In this document: in pieces, positions 28,301-35,755 of the stretch | Numbering within the stretch: the stretch's first letter is position 1 | How the letters are laid out: each line of letters starts with the position of its first letter | Virus record (IMG/VR): IMGVR_UViG_3300047440_000588 | Location: 1-43,484 of that record | Source of the DNA: a virus | Length of the DNA: 43,484 bases | Reading direction: 5' to 3' (one strand) | Made by a program: the position numbers and the translations under genes | The notes under the pieces: model-generated | What the model was told of the DNA's origin: nothing | Database searches by the model: none | Seen by the model: only the letters and a program-made list of their open reading frames with translations

Positions 28301-29655
28301 GGAATACAGGACTCGCTCACGATTGGGTCAATTGCAAGTTGACCGATGTCATATTCGCGAACTTCAAAATTGGTATCGACTTCGACACAACGTTCGCCTG
28401 TACGCAAGACGATCTTGCGGTCGTAGGGTGCGGGCGAGGGCTTCACTACATCGGCTCGAATACACACAAGTCGATCGGCCTATCGGCCCAAGCATGTGGG
28501 GTCGGTCTCGATCTGGAGGGACTAGGTGAGTCGTCTTTTACTGGTGCGCTGTTTCAGGCGAACATCGGGCAGGCCAGCACGTTCTTTCGACCGGCCGATA
28601 ACAACAACGCCTGTAACCAGCTCAAGTTTCAAACGTGCCATTGGGAGAACAACGCGGACAGCCTGCACCTAGGCAACTTTATCCGCATGCATGCGGCGAA
28701 CAATACGACCATCGCGGCGATCGAGTTCGACATGTGTCACTCGGGGGACCTCTATACGTTCGAACCTACGCAGGCCGGTACTGGCACGATCGTACACATC
28801 ACGACGATCGGGTCGCAGTTCGCCGGTACCGTTAAACCGCGTTGGTCTGTCTGGACGAACGGTGGGTCGTGGTCTCTCGTCGATCTGTCGAACATGACGG
28901 ACACAACGATGCAGCTTCTCTCCAAGGGGGGAAGCGCAACCCCCGACGGGACGTTCGGAAACTACTACCTGTGCCCGATCAACACCGGGCCGACGCCTGA
29001 TGAGATCTCGCCCGATCTACTGAATGGGTTCGAGCAACACGTCATCTATTCCAGCAGCCTCAAGGTCAACCAGCCGAAGTTCAACGGTGTGAATCCTCCA
29101 CTTTGGTGGACGCTCACACTTTACTTCCGCCCTCAAGCCGGGGGAACCGAAATTACCTGGAATGGGAACTTCATCACGAACCCCTGGACCGATGCCGGTT
29201 CGGTATCGGGCAAATCGTCGTTCATCACCTGGATCCATATCGGGTCGGGTGTGTGGGTCGTTAAGGAGTATCAGCAGTTTGACGGTTCCCAAGTTCCGCC
29301 GGAACTTCAGGTACAGATCATCTCGGGCGATACATCCGCCGGCTATGGAACCACACACGACATTCGCCTGACGGCATCGATCACCGAGCTCGCGCTTTCA
29401 CCTGATGGCGAGGGGCACATCGTTACCTTCTACAACGACGTTCCGGTTAAACCGGGGGCGATCGTCAAGATCTTCAACTTCTCCGGACTCTTCGACCTGA
29501 CGATCAAAAACGCGGGGGCCGTTACGCTCTGTCACGTTCCGGGGGCTCCTACGTTTGGACCCGGGTACGCCGAGATCGTCTATACGATCAACGCAACCCT
29601 CGGAGGCGGTGCCGCCAACTGGGTCCTGATGAATCCGGGAAACTGCTCGACCTGA
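25366..29655 (+). CDS. Tail spike with two beta-helix domains, 1,429 aa
   Basis: ATG overlaps the previous stop. About residues 1-100 form an Ig/PKD-like or head-binding domain, followed by LLWDDGGREPAFREVLGE-type linker sequence seen in phage fibres. From about 222 (WFGAGRGIDAADTAGIQAAI) a pectate-lyase-like beta-helix begins; a second start of the same kind is at about 711 (FGAISDVAGAADGV), with DNLASFNDAIAFAQARGKEV near 870. A C-terminal beta domain follows after about 1205. Spikes of this type bind and often depolymerise capsule or O-antigen. Catalytic residues cannot be assigned by eye. Confidence 0.88.
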   Translation: MSGAHFTVSQEDSPGTQDIARVDLRSGTTIDFVAQSSSGQTNPIWTFTAWPAGAAQTQPSSPNSFHATYLATTPGTYRAQLTVGDGLGANLKSFIFAVTRDPNGLLWDDGGREPAFREVLGEDNSSSNARGWAQATEGDRTALTPTFATIAALVGARSNRAKTVEVANFAAAGDNGGGTFRWNATSTALHDGGVVIQPGFGTAAALTTGRWERQYSGAISTAWFGAGRGIDAADTAGIQAAINLAATLTSTKSLEIRIPFPVAGSGFYGINQTLTIQGHPNQTIRLIGETASGAGNMGVRLRWTGATDGTLLDCPGVNGLRIQNLWLDGAGVAKRVLWIRPDQVNAIGASGVDIHDCQITSPRNVAGGAAVALGPNTGGITQTDNIRFYGCTIQTTYLVGQLADGIVNLAGNNTKNVALFGSALNYFRYGLNMALSSGPTSMFGGVINGCVGAAVLAGGNARLALYDVEAEGNNAIVNSGGGVGSGAGSILMKNCEWYMSPVNASAYTGDWDVAIDFLGGAVDIEGGLIWNQRNFAITAATNTAPIVCTAAAHLLKTGDRIEVFGALGNTSANGFWTVTVSDANTFTLVGSVGNGTYSGSGFVYVEAKTQIGSQELPTNSAFRATGCQFWISQDHPSVYDTQGNDLFGSVYAQAHDVRVALKSCIGASIASSGNSTAMPDIDMRAQRLGRYGAGSLITDTTGQLVVSGPVDVLSFGAISDVAGAADGVLSGGSVNNLQSTATTFTAADVGKIVLIHTPKTVGTGTVTTSTSFVANEGYLLTGSGTLFTTEFFTGQRIKIASAEYNVVSVASNTSAYIYPAPPSLSGQTFYRSVQHAATISALVNSHNVTISPGATVAGSSLRFCYGTDNLASFNDAIAFAQARGKEVLIPGSARAYALSGPLDQITIPGLKISGHGAATLAQSVFGSDDWLRTDLQYGSTVRVFSGGFLEVDGQPYVGPTLAHFAVVGPGYGTGTGLGRNTGLAHDWVNCKLTDVIFANFKIGIDFDTTFACTQDDLAVVGCGRGLHYIGSNTHKSIGLSAQACGVGLDLEGLGESSFTGALFQANIGQASTFFRPADNNNACNQLKFQTCHWENNADSLHLGNFIRMHAANNTTIAAIEFDMCHSGDLYTFEPTQAGTGTIVHITTIGSQFAGTVKPRWSVWTNGGSWSLVDLSNMTDTTMQLLSKGGSATPDGTFGNYYLCPINTGPTPDEISPDLLNGFEQHVIYSSSLKVNQPKFNGVNPPLWWTLTLYFRPQAGGTEITWNGNFITNPWTDAGSVSGKSSFITWIHIGSGVWVVKEYQQFDGSQVPPELQVQIISGDTSAGYGTTHDIRLTASITELALSPDGEGHIVTFYNDVPVKPGAIVKIFNFSGLFDLTIKNAGAVTLCHVPGAPTFGPGYAEIVYTINATLGGGAANWVLMNPGNCST

Positions 29656-29713
29656 TTCGTTGCGGCGTCTGCCGGGCTCTGACATCATTGGGTACTCCCG
29701 AGGAGAACCCAAG

Positions 29714-30475
29714 ATGGCGACCTACTTTTTGATCAACACCGTCACGTTCGCGGGCGGCAAACTGCTTCCTGGTGTCACGCTCGATAGCGTCGTCGACGCG
29801 TTCTCCTACAGTCAGGCCACCGGGGCTGGCGCCTTGCTGGTGCCGACAACGGACCCGACGGTCGCGGCAGCAGCCGCCAAAGCGGTTGCGGCGCACGCAA
29901 AAGGGGCGAACGAAGTCGAACTCGAAGAGATCATGATGGTCGGGCTCAACGCCAGCCTCGCGTCGACCGCGACTGGTTCGGGCGCCTCAGCCGTCGGAAT
30001 CGAAGATGCCGGTTCGCTCTTCACGGCGCAGAACGTTGAGACCGCACTCGCGGAAGTGAAAGCATCGGCAGACGCCGCGATTGCGCTCCAGAAGCGCACC
30101 GTGACGGTGACGGACGCGACCCTGACGGACGCGGTCGCGGGCGAAGCCCAAGTAGTCGCGATCGGCGCTGCCCTGCCGGCGAACGCGATCGTGCTCGCGC
30201 ACGAAGTACTCGTCACGACCCTGTTCTCGGGCGGCTCGGTCTCGGCCGTGAAGCTCGACATCGGCGGCACCGTCGCGGCCGCGATCGTGAGCCAGATGGA
30301 CGTCTTCACGGGCGCCGCGACCGGTTCCCTATCGCCCCGCACCGGTGCTCACGCGCAAGGGAAGTTCTCGGCCCAGCAACTCAACGCGACCTTCACGCCC
30401 GATGGAGGCCACACGCTCGCGGCTCTCACGGCCGGTAGCGTCACGATCACGGTTTGGTTCTCGGTCCTCGCCTGA
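29714..30475 (+). CDS. Structural protein, 253 aa
   Basis: ATG preceded by AGGAG with an eight-base spacer. An N-terminal domain (YFLINTVTFAGGKLLPGVTL) with Ala-rich helices is followed by VGIEDAGSLFTAQNVETALAE, a motif common in phage head decoration or fibre proteins, and a C-terminal beta-sandwich. Probably a virion protein, at the border between fibre and head modules. Confidence 0.72.
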   Translation: MATYFLINTVTFAGGKLLPGVTLDSVVDAFSYSQATGAGALLVPTTDPTVAAAAAKAVAAHAKGANEVELEEIMMVGLNASLASTATGSGASAVGIEDAGSLFTAQNVETALAEVKASADAAIALQKRTVTVTDATLTDAVAGEAQVVAIGAALPANAIVLAHEVLVTTLFSGGSVSAVKLDIGGTVAAAIVSQMDVFTGAATGSLSPRTGAHAQGKFSAQQLNATFTPDGGHTLAALTAGSVTITVWFSVLA

Positions 30476-30516
30476 GCCGTTTGAGTCCCCGGTCCCCGGG
30501 GGCTAGAAGGGAACAG

Positions 30517-30795
30517 ATGAGGTTCAGGACGCTCGTCGGCGACGTCGCGGGACTCGCCCTGTACGGGGCCGGTCTCGCGCTCCTCGAGGTTGGGTGCCGG
30601 TTGTCGCCGGCGCTCGACCGGGCCGGTACCGCGCCGCGCGGCGCGGTCGAGGAGCCGGACGAGATCCTCGGCGTATCGCTCTCGGCAGAAGCCGAGCGAA
30701 TGATCGAAGAAGGACGAGCCGAACGCGCGCGTCCGATGCCGGCCGCTGCCGCGCCGCTCGCGGGCTCCGCGGCCGCCCGCGCGAGGGCCCGGTGA
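30517..30795 (+). CDS. Hypothetical protein with palindrome insert, 92 aa
   Basis: ATG at 30517 with AGAAGGG seven bases or so upstream. A hydrophobic N-terminal segment (VGDVAGLALYGAGLALLEVG) may be a membrane or core helix. The 20-bp palindrome is read in frame as TAPRGAV, followed by an acidic helix and an Ala/Arg tail. Stop and portal start overlap (TGATGG). Function unknown. Confidence 0.6.
   Translation: MRFRTLVGDVAGLALYGAGLALLEVGCRLSPALDRAGTAPRGAVEEPDEILGVSLSAEAERMIEEGRAERARPMPAAAAPLAGSAAARARAR
30628..30647. repeat. 20-bp perfect palindrome, copy 6 (intragenic)
   Basis: In frame inside the gene before the portal, encoding TAPRGAV as in copy 1. It is the only copy not followed by GG. 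Confidence 0.95.
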
Positions 30796-32621
30796 TGGCG
30801 GACGACGACTTTAAAGCATCCGCGATCATCAAGAGCGAGCGGTACTTCGAGCTCACCAGGATGCTCCAGTACTTCGACTGCACCCAACACGATTACAAGC
30901 AGTACGACTTCGACGGCCGAATTCAGCGCCGCGGCTCGGAGGCCATGCAGCCGCTCATCACGGCCGAGGTCGCGAGCTTCTACATCCCGCTTCGTCAGCG
31001 TCGGCCGTCGGCGCCGATCCGGATCGGCAAAACGATCGTCGAAGCCTTCACCAACATGCTGTTCGGGGAAGACCGCTGGCCCCGACTTCTCTGCTCGGGC
31101 GACCCCGACACGCAAGATTACGCGGAAGCGCTCGCGAAAGAAGAGGGCCTGAGGGTCGCGATGGTGCAGGCCCGAAACCTCGGGGGCGCCACCGGGTCCG
31201 TCGGAATCTCGTGGGCGTTCGACCGCGGTAAGCCGCGGGTCGAGGTCCACAACGTCCGGAACCTTTACGTGCACGAGTGGGAAGACCGGAAGAAGCAGAT
31301 CGTCGCGCACGTCTCGGAGTTCACCATCACGCACGAAGACGAGTACGACGCTCTGAAGAAGCGTATCGTTCGGAACTACTACTGGCAGCGTCAGGACTGG
31401 ACCCCGGACGCGACGGTGTCGTTCTTGCCGGCGCCTTTCAAACCGGGCGTCGAGCCGATGTGGATCGAGGATCCCCAAGGTAAAGTCCAACACGGGTTCG
31501 GGTTCTGCCCGTTTGTTTGGATTCAAAATCAGCCGTCGAGCGACCCCGAGGGGGTTCCGGACTACCACGGGCAGTACGACGCGATGGACTCGCTCGACCT
31601 CCTGAACTCCGTCATCTCGCGCGGCACGATCCTCAACCTCGACCCAACCGTGGTCCTGAAGATGAACGCGATCGTCGCGGGCCGGACCGGGATCAAGAAG
31701 GGGTCGGACAACGCCCTGACGGTCGGCGAGAACGGCGATGCCCACTACCTCGAGATTGCTGGCTCGGGCGTCACGGCCGGACTCGCCGCGAAGGCGGACG
31801 CGCGCGCGTCGATCCTCGAGGCCTGCCAGTGCGTGATCCCGGACCCCGATCAGGTCGCGGCGGCCGGTACGAGCTCGGTCGCGATCAAAGCGATCTACGC
31901 TCCGATGCTCGGGAAGGCAGCCGTTCACCGAGAGCTCTATGGGGCCGGGATCAAGCTGCTCATCGAGCAGCAGCTCCGGGTCGCGCGCGAGCGTAACGGC
32001 CGACCCGTCACGATTCAGGTTCCGGCCGACCCGAAGTCGGAATCAGAAAGCGAATCTTCTGAGGCTGAATCCAATTCGGTCGAAGCAGTCGAATCGATCG
32101 ATCTGCCGCCCAAGATGGTGCCGGTTCCGAAGCCTCCCCCGGACCCCCCGAAGATCGGACCAGACGGGATCCCGGAACCGAAGTCAGAAGAACCCGAACC
32201 CGATATCCCGATGTTCGAAGAAGTCGAACGGGTTCCGGGCAAAGGCGAGCGGATCGACCTCGGGTGGGGCGAATGGTTCCCGCTGACGGCCCAGGACAAG
32301 AACCAGGCCGTACAGGCAGTCCAGCTCGCGTCGGGCGGCAAAGCGGTTCTGTCGCAGCAAACGGCGGTCGAGGAAGCCGCGACGATCTTCAACCGCGACC
32401 CCGCCGAGGAGTGGGGGAAGGTTCAGAAGTCGAACCAAGAAGACCAGGTCCGGCAGGCCACGATGTTCCCGCCCGCGGGTGGCCCGGTTGGGAAAGACGA
32501 CGCTCCCGGGGAAGATGACGACGAGGACGACGAGAGCGAACCCGAGCCGAAACCCGGGATGCCCAAAAGGCCGCCGAATCCGTTCGCACCGAAAGCTCCG
32601 AAGCCACCCGGTTTGAAGTAG
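30795..32621 (+). CDS. Portal protein, 608 aa
   Basis: ATG at 30795 shares a base with the previous stop. Features of the SPP1 gp6/phage portal family: an N-terminal helical part ending in a wing domain, LYVHEWEDRKKQIVAHVSEF, the region GVPDYHGQYDAMDSLDLLNS (beginning of the stem and crown helices), and a long Pro/Glu/Ser-rich C-terminal tail (residues about 420-608), probably disordered. Dodecameric portal forms the DNA entry vertex and anchors the tail. Position before the Mu gpF-like gene supports the call. The terminase usually encoded upstream is not present. Confidence 0.86.
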   Translation: MADDDFKASAIIKSERYFELTRMLQYFDCTQHDYKQYDFDGRIQRRGSEAMQPLITAEVASFYIPLRQRRPSAPIRIGKTIVEAFTNMLFGEDRWPRLLCSGDPDTQDYAEALAKEEGLRVAMVQARNLGGATGSVGISWAFDRGKPRVEVHNVRNLYVHEWEDRKKQIVAHVSEFTITHEDEYDALKKRIVRNYYWQRQDWTPDATVSFLPAPFKPGVEPMWIEDPQGKVQHGFGFCPFVWIQNQPSSDPEGVPDYHGQYDAMDSLDLLNSVISRGTILNLDPTVVLKMNAIVAGRTGIKKGSDNALTVGENGDAHYLEIAGSGVTAGLAAKADARASILEACQCVIPDPDQVAAAGTSSVAIKAIYAPMLGKAAVHRELYGAGIKLLIEQQLRVARERNGRPVTIQVPADPKSESESESSEAESNSVEAVESIDLPPKMVPVPKPPPDPPKIGPDGIPEPKSEEPEPDIPMFEEVERVPGKGERIDLGWGEWFPLTAQDKNQAVQAVQLASGGKAVLSQQTAVEEAATIFNRDPAEEWGKVQKSNQEDQVRQATMFPPAGGPVGKDDAPGEDDDEDDESEPEPKPGMPKRPPNPFAPKAPKPPGLK

Positions 32622-32646
32622 AGGCGCCGCGTGTTCACGATCGTGA

Positions 32647-32847
32647 ATGCGTCGCCGCGTTCAACCGCCTGCTCCCGAGCAGATCGAGATCGACAGGCTC
32701 ATCCGGTTAATCTCCGACCACGCGGCACGCCGGTGCCAGAGCGGGGTCCTGAAGACCTGTCTGTGCGACCTCTGCTGGGCCGCGACCCGCCGACTCGAGA
32801 GGATCCGTAATGGCCAAGCGGGACGAGGCCCTACTCGACGTCGTTAA
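32647..32847 (+). CDS. Small Cys-containing protein, 66 aa
   Basis: ATG 25 bases after the portal stop. Helical (EQIEIDRLIRLISDHAARRC) with CLCDLC near the middle, a possible zinc knuckle. The last 38 bases overlap the next gene in another frame. It may be a small head accessory. Moderate support. Confidence 0.5.
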   Translation: MRRRVQPPAPEQIEIDRLIRLISDHAARRCQSGVLKTCLCDLCWAATRRLERIRNGQAGRGPTRRR

Positions 32848-33829
32848 GCGCAACCGCGCCGAGGCGATCGACCTTTCGAGCCGGGTCGGGCAGAAACGAC
32901 TTCAGAAGCTCCTCGACCGGGCCGCGGCCGACCTGACGAAACGGATCGCAGCGTCGACGCGTGCCGGTGGAGGGCCCGGTCAGGGGTCGTTCACACACGA
33001 GCAACTTCAGGCGACGCTCCGGCAGGTCCGGGATGTCTCGAAGGGACTCCAGAAGGGCCTGGGGCGGCTCGTGGTCGACCAAGGGCACGACGCGGTCGAC
33101 CGGTCCGTCGGTAACCTCGTCGACTACCTCGGACGCGCCGAGAAGGCATTCAGGGGGGTTGGGGCGCGACCGCTCGCGCTGAAGGAAGCCGCGATCCTCG
33201 ACCGTGCCTATTCCGGGACCGATTCGTCGATGCTGCGCCGGCTGATGTCGACCGGCGATGAGACGCCTGAGCATCCGGCCAAGAAGGGGATCCTGGACCG
33301 GTACGGCGAAGAGGTGGTGGGGCAGTTCGAGGAGTCGCTTCAGGTCGGGCTCGTGGCCCGCAAGTCATGGGCGGAAGTCCGGCAGGACCTCGTCGAAAAC
33401 TCGCCTTTCCTCCAGGGGGCTCCGAAACACTGGGCGGAACGGATCGTTCGCACTGAGTCGATGTACGCGTACAACGCTGCCGCGCACGAGGGGATGCAGG
33501 AGGCGGACAAGCAGCTTGGCGATATGACGAAGATCCTGTGCGCGGTGTTCGACGACCGCACCTCGTGGGACTCCTACCAGGTTCATGGCCAGATCCGTCG
33601 AATGCAGGAACCGTTCGGTTGGTACCTCGGGCTTTACCAACACCCACCGAATCGACCGAACGATCGCGAGACCGTCATCCCGCACCGGGTTTCGTGGCCG
33701 ATCCCCGCGACGCTCGCGTGGCGTCCGGCCGAGCAGGTAAGCGCGCGCTGGCGCGCGGAGGGCCGGAAGGGCCCCGTACCGCCGCGGCCCAAGATGACGA
33801 CGATCCCGCTCGAGAAGTTCGGAAAGTAG
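32810..33829 (+). CDS. Mu gpF-like minor head protein, 339 aa
   Basis: ATG at 32810. The C-terminal half carries the diagnostic order RIVRTESMYAYNAAAHEGMQ, then ILCAVFDDRTSWDSYQVHGQ, then HPPNRPNDRETVIPHRV, matching phage Mu gpF/SPP1 gp7 minor head proteins. In relatives the protein is ejected or helps DNA entry and is needed for proper head assembly. The N-terminal half is helical. Position directly after the portal is typical. Confidence 0.88.
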   Translation: MAKRDEALLDVVKRNRAEAIDLSSRVGQKRLQKLLDRAAADLTKRIAASTRAGGGPGQGSFTHEQLQATLRQVRDVSKGLQKGLGRLVVDQGHDAVDRSVGNLVDYLGRAEKAFRGVGARPLALKEAAILDRAYSGTDSSMLRRLMSTGDETPEHPAKKGILDRYGEEVVGQFEESLQVGLVARKSWAEVRQDLVENSPFLQGAPKHWAERIVRTESMYAYNAAAHEGMQEADKQLGDMTKILCAVFDDRTSWDSYQVHGQIRRMQEPFGWYLGLYQHPPNRPNDRETVIPHRVSWPIPATLAWRPAEQVSARWRAEGRKGPVPPRPKMTTIPLEKFGK

Positions 33830-33858
33830 CGCCCCTTGCACCGCTCCCCTGGGGGCGC
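33829..33858 (+). other. Intercistronic hairpin after minor head gene
   Basis: GCGCCCC (33829-33835) pairs with GGGGCGC (33852-33858) around a 16-base loop; inside the loop an alternative CCCC/GGGG hairpin exists. There is no T-run, so it is more likely an mRNA stabilising or processing structure than a terminator. Confidence 0.4.
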
Positions 33859-33869
33859 GAAGCTACGGG

Positions 33870-33889
33870 ACCGCGCCGCGCGGCGCGGT
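33870..33889. repeat. 20-bp perfect palindrome, copy 7 (before ribosome site)
   Basis: Intergenic copy ending one base before GGAGG, the Shine-Dalgarno of the next gene. A hairpin here would sit directly beside the ribosome site and could influence initiation. Confidence 0.95.
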
Positions 33890-33899
33890 GGAGGCCAGG

Positions 33900-34145
33900 A
33901 TGGCGACGAAACCTTACAAGCTGAGAGACGCAACCGGACTACGGGACCACACGGGGCAGTACTCGCTCAGCGGGAAACCGGCACCCGGCAAGATGCCCGA
34001 CCCACCGGCCGCCGTTGCTCCAACCAAGGTCTACCCGGGGTATCCGCCCGGCGAGGTGAAACGTGACCCCGGCCCCGACGGCGAGACCCCGCTCAAGCCT
34101 CCCGCGAAAGAAGCCCCCAAGAAGTCTTATCGGTTGCGTGGTTGA
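33900..34145 (+). CDS. Disordered proline-rich head-operon protein, 81 aa
   Basis: ATG preceded by GGAGG with a six-base spacer. The sequence starts with KPYKLRDATG and ends with KKSYRLRG; the middle is Pro/Gly/Lys-rich and probably unfolded. The KSYRL ending is shared with the next gene product. Location between the minor head and scaffold genes suggests a role in head assembly or as a peptide ligand, by inference only. Confidence 0.65.
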   Translation: MATKPYKLRDATGLRDHTGQYSLSGKPAPGKMPDPPAAVAPTKVYPGYPPGEVKRDPGPDGETPLKPPAKEAPKKSYRLRG

Positions 34146-34188
34146 ACCACTCCGCGCCCCCATCCATGATTGGCCTGCGAGGTGACAG

Positions 34189-34548
34189 ATGAACGCTGAC
34201 GGCAAATATCCCGGTACCGGTAAAGAGAGCCCCTTCGGAAACGGCAAGGGAGCCTCGACCGCGACCGGCCCGACGACCGGTGGAAACGACTTCGTCAAAA
34301 ACCCGGGCGGCGTCAAGACCGGCGCCGGCAACGACTTCACCCGCAATCCGGGCGGTATGAAGACCGGCGAGGGCCGCGACTTCACGAAGGGTGAGCAGAA
34401 GAAGCAACCCCAGGGTGAGTCGTCCGACCTCAATACCGAAACGTCACCCTCCGGCGAGCTCCTGAAAAAACTCGACGCGCCGGCGTCCCCCGAGCGCGGT
34501 GCTGGCTCGATGGGGAATCCCCGCAAATCGTACAGGCTCGGGAAGTAA
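34189..34548 (+). CDS. Disordered Gly-rich protein with 15-residue repeats, 119 aa
   Basis: ATG with GAGGTGACAG upstream. Residues 32-69 hold two full and one partial 15-residue repeats of GNDF-x-(K/R)-NPGG-x-KTG. It ends RKSYRLGK, echoing the previous gene. Low sequence complexity implies an unfolded or extended polypeptide. It may be a capsid-associated or tether protein. No homologue recognised. Confidence 0.68.
   Translation: MNADGKYPGTGKESPFGNGKGASTATGPTTGGNDFVKNPGGVKTGAGNDFTRNPGGMKTGEGRDFTKGEQKKQPQGESSDLNTETSPSGELLKKLDAPASPERGAGSMGNPRKSYRLGK
34282..34395 (+). repeat. In-frame 45-nt tandem repeats (coding for 15-residue units)
   Basis: Two and a half units of 45 bases encode GNDF(V/T)(K/R)NPGG(V/M)KTG(A/E). 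Codons differ between units, so the protein repeat is older than a recent slippage. Confidence 0.8.
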
Positions 34549-34551
34549 CCC

Positions 34552-34971
34552 GTGTCGATCGCGGTCCTGGACGGCAGTCTCTCGGTCGGACCCGACGTGG
34601 TCTCTGACTCGTCGTTCCCGTCCGGGACCCATACGGAACCGCTTTCGCTCGCCCCGCAAAAGAAGCTCGTCAACGCCTCAACCGGAACCCTCGAGCGGAA
34701 CCTCGCGAGCGCCGGATCGTTCGCAACCCTCTCGGGGGTCGGCCCGACCGATACGGTTCAGCAGGGGACGCTCCTGTACGTGAGGGTCGCGGGCGGGTCG
34801 GGGTTTCAGATCCGGCTCACGCTACAGGACCCGGGGGGCGGATCCGATATCGTGTCGATCCTTCCGATCGACGGCACGCAGATGTTCGAATTCCCCTCGA
34901 ACGGCTACCTGAAGGGCCTCGAGGCCAAGGGGAACGGCAAGATCGTTTACTTGATCGCCGGACCGCAGTGA
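34552..34971 (+). CDS. Probable virion protein, 139 aa
   Basis: GTG start three bases after the previous stop. All-beta composition rich in Ser/Gly (LASAGSFATLSGVG; TLLYVRVAGGSGFQIRLTL), consistent with a head decoration or spike-like protein. The assignment comes from its position in the head operon. Confidence 0.65.
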   Translation: MSIAVLDGSLSVGPDVVSDSSFPSGTHTEPLSLAPQKKLVNASTGTLERNLASAGSFATLSGVGPTDTVQQGTLLYVRVAGGSGFQIRLTLQDPGGGSDIVSILPIDGTQMFEFPSNGYLKGLEAKGNGKIVYLIAGPQ

Positions 34972-35008
34972 ATCACGTTCTGGGGGCCCACCCCGAGGAG
35001 AATGCCCA

Positions 35009-35689
35009 ATGAGCCTGAAGGACGCTTTCAACCGAGCCAACCCGAACCATCTCGCTGACGAGTTCCGCACCGCAAAACTCGGCGACGTCCTGCGGTCCCT
35101 CTCGGTTCACCTCTACAAGCAGGCCCCCAGCGCGCCCGTGCCGCTCGACCAGATTGCCTCGACCCACACGCTCAAGCTCCCGAACGACGCGAAGGCGTGT
35201 CGGATTCATCGAGCGGTCGCGGTCGCGGGTTCCGGCACTCCTGCCGAGTTGGTGATCGACACTCCCCCGATGACGAGCGCCACCGCCGCCGGTCACATCA
35301 ACATCTCGGCCGCCGGCGACCTGACGTTCGCGTCCGCTGACGCCTGGACTCGCGTCGACGTCGACTACTTGCCGGCCGTCATGGATACCGTAACGCTCAC
35401 GCTCCCGGTCGTGACGAGTGATATTGCACTCCCGACATCCGTGACCGCGATCGGCGCCGTGATGTTGCTCCGGGCCGTTCTGACGGTCGGGACCGTGACG
35501 GGTGAGGGCAAAGTGATTGCGCCGGGTTCGCGCTCCAGCACGACCCTTCAGTGCAACCTCAACCTCGCGAAGGACACGGTTCAGTTCGTTTCCGCCGATG
35601 CCGTCACGCAAGCGACCATCACGCTCGGTCTCGTGCCCGGTACGAACCTCGATACGCTCCTGAAGGCTTCCGAAGGCGTCCTGACCTGA
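35009..35689 (+). CDS. Probable virion protein, 226 aa
   Basis: ATG with CGAGGAG upstream. N-terminal helix, then beta-rich sequence (ACRIHRAVAVAGSGTPAELV; ALPTSVTAIGAVMLLRAVLT) with the tone of phage surface proteins. Good ribosome site suggests substantial expression. Family not recognised. Confidence 0.68.
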   Translation: MSLKDAFNRANPNHLADEFRTAKLGDVLRSLSVHLYKQAPSAPVPLDQIASTHTLKLPNDAKACRIHRAVAVAGSGTPAELVIDTPPMTSATAAGHINISAAGDLTFASADAWTRVDVDYLPAVMDTVTLTLPVVTSDIALPTSVTAIGAVMLLRAVLTVGTVTGEGKVIAPGSRSSTTLQCNLNLAKDTVQFVSADAVTQATITLGLVPGTNLDTLLKASEGVLT

Positions 35690-35755
35690 GAGGGTCTCGC
35701 GTGTTCGCCCCGCGGGGTCGGGGGATAAACGACCCCTGACCCCGTGGAGGAATCA

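Noticed and set aside
30447-31928. Minus-strand open frame of 493 codons opposite the portal gene
   Set aside because: It is the antisense of the portal protein and shows Arg/Asp/Val-rich shadow composition without any domain.
2253-33889. Seven palindromes considered as a CRISPR array
   Set aside because: Copies are kilobases apart, with no regular spacers and no cas genes.
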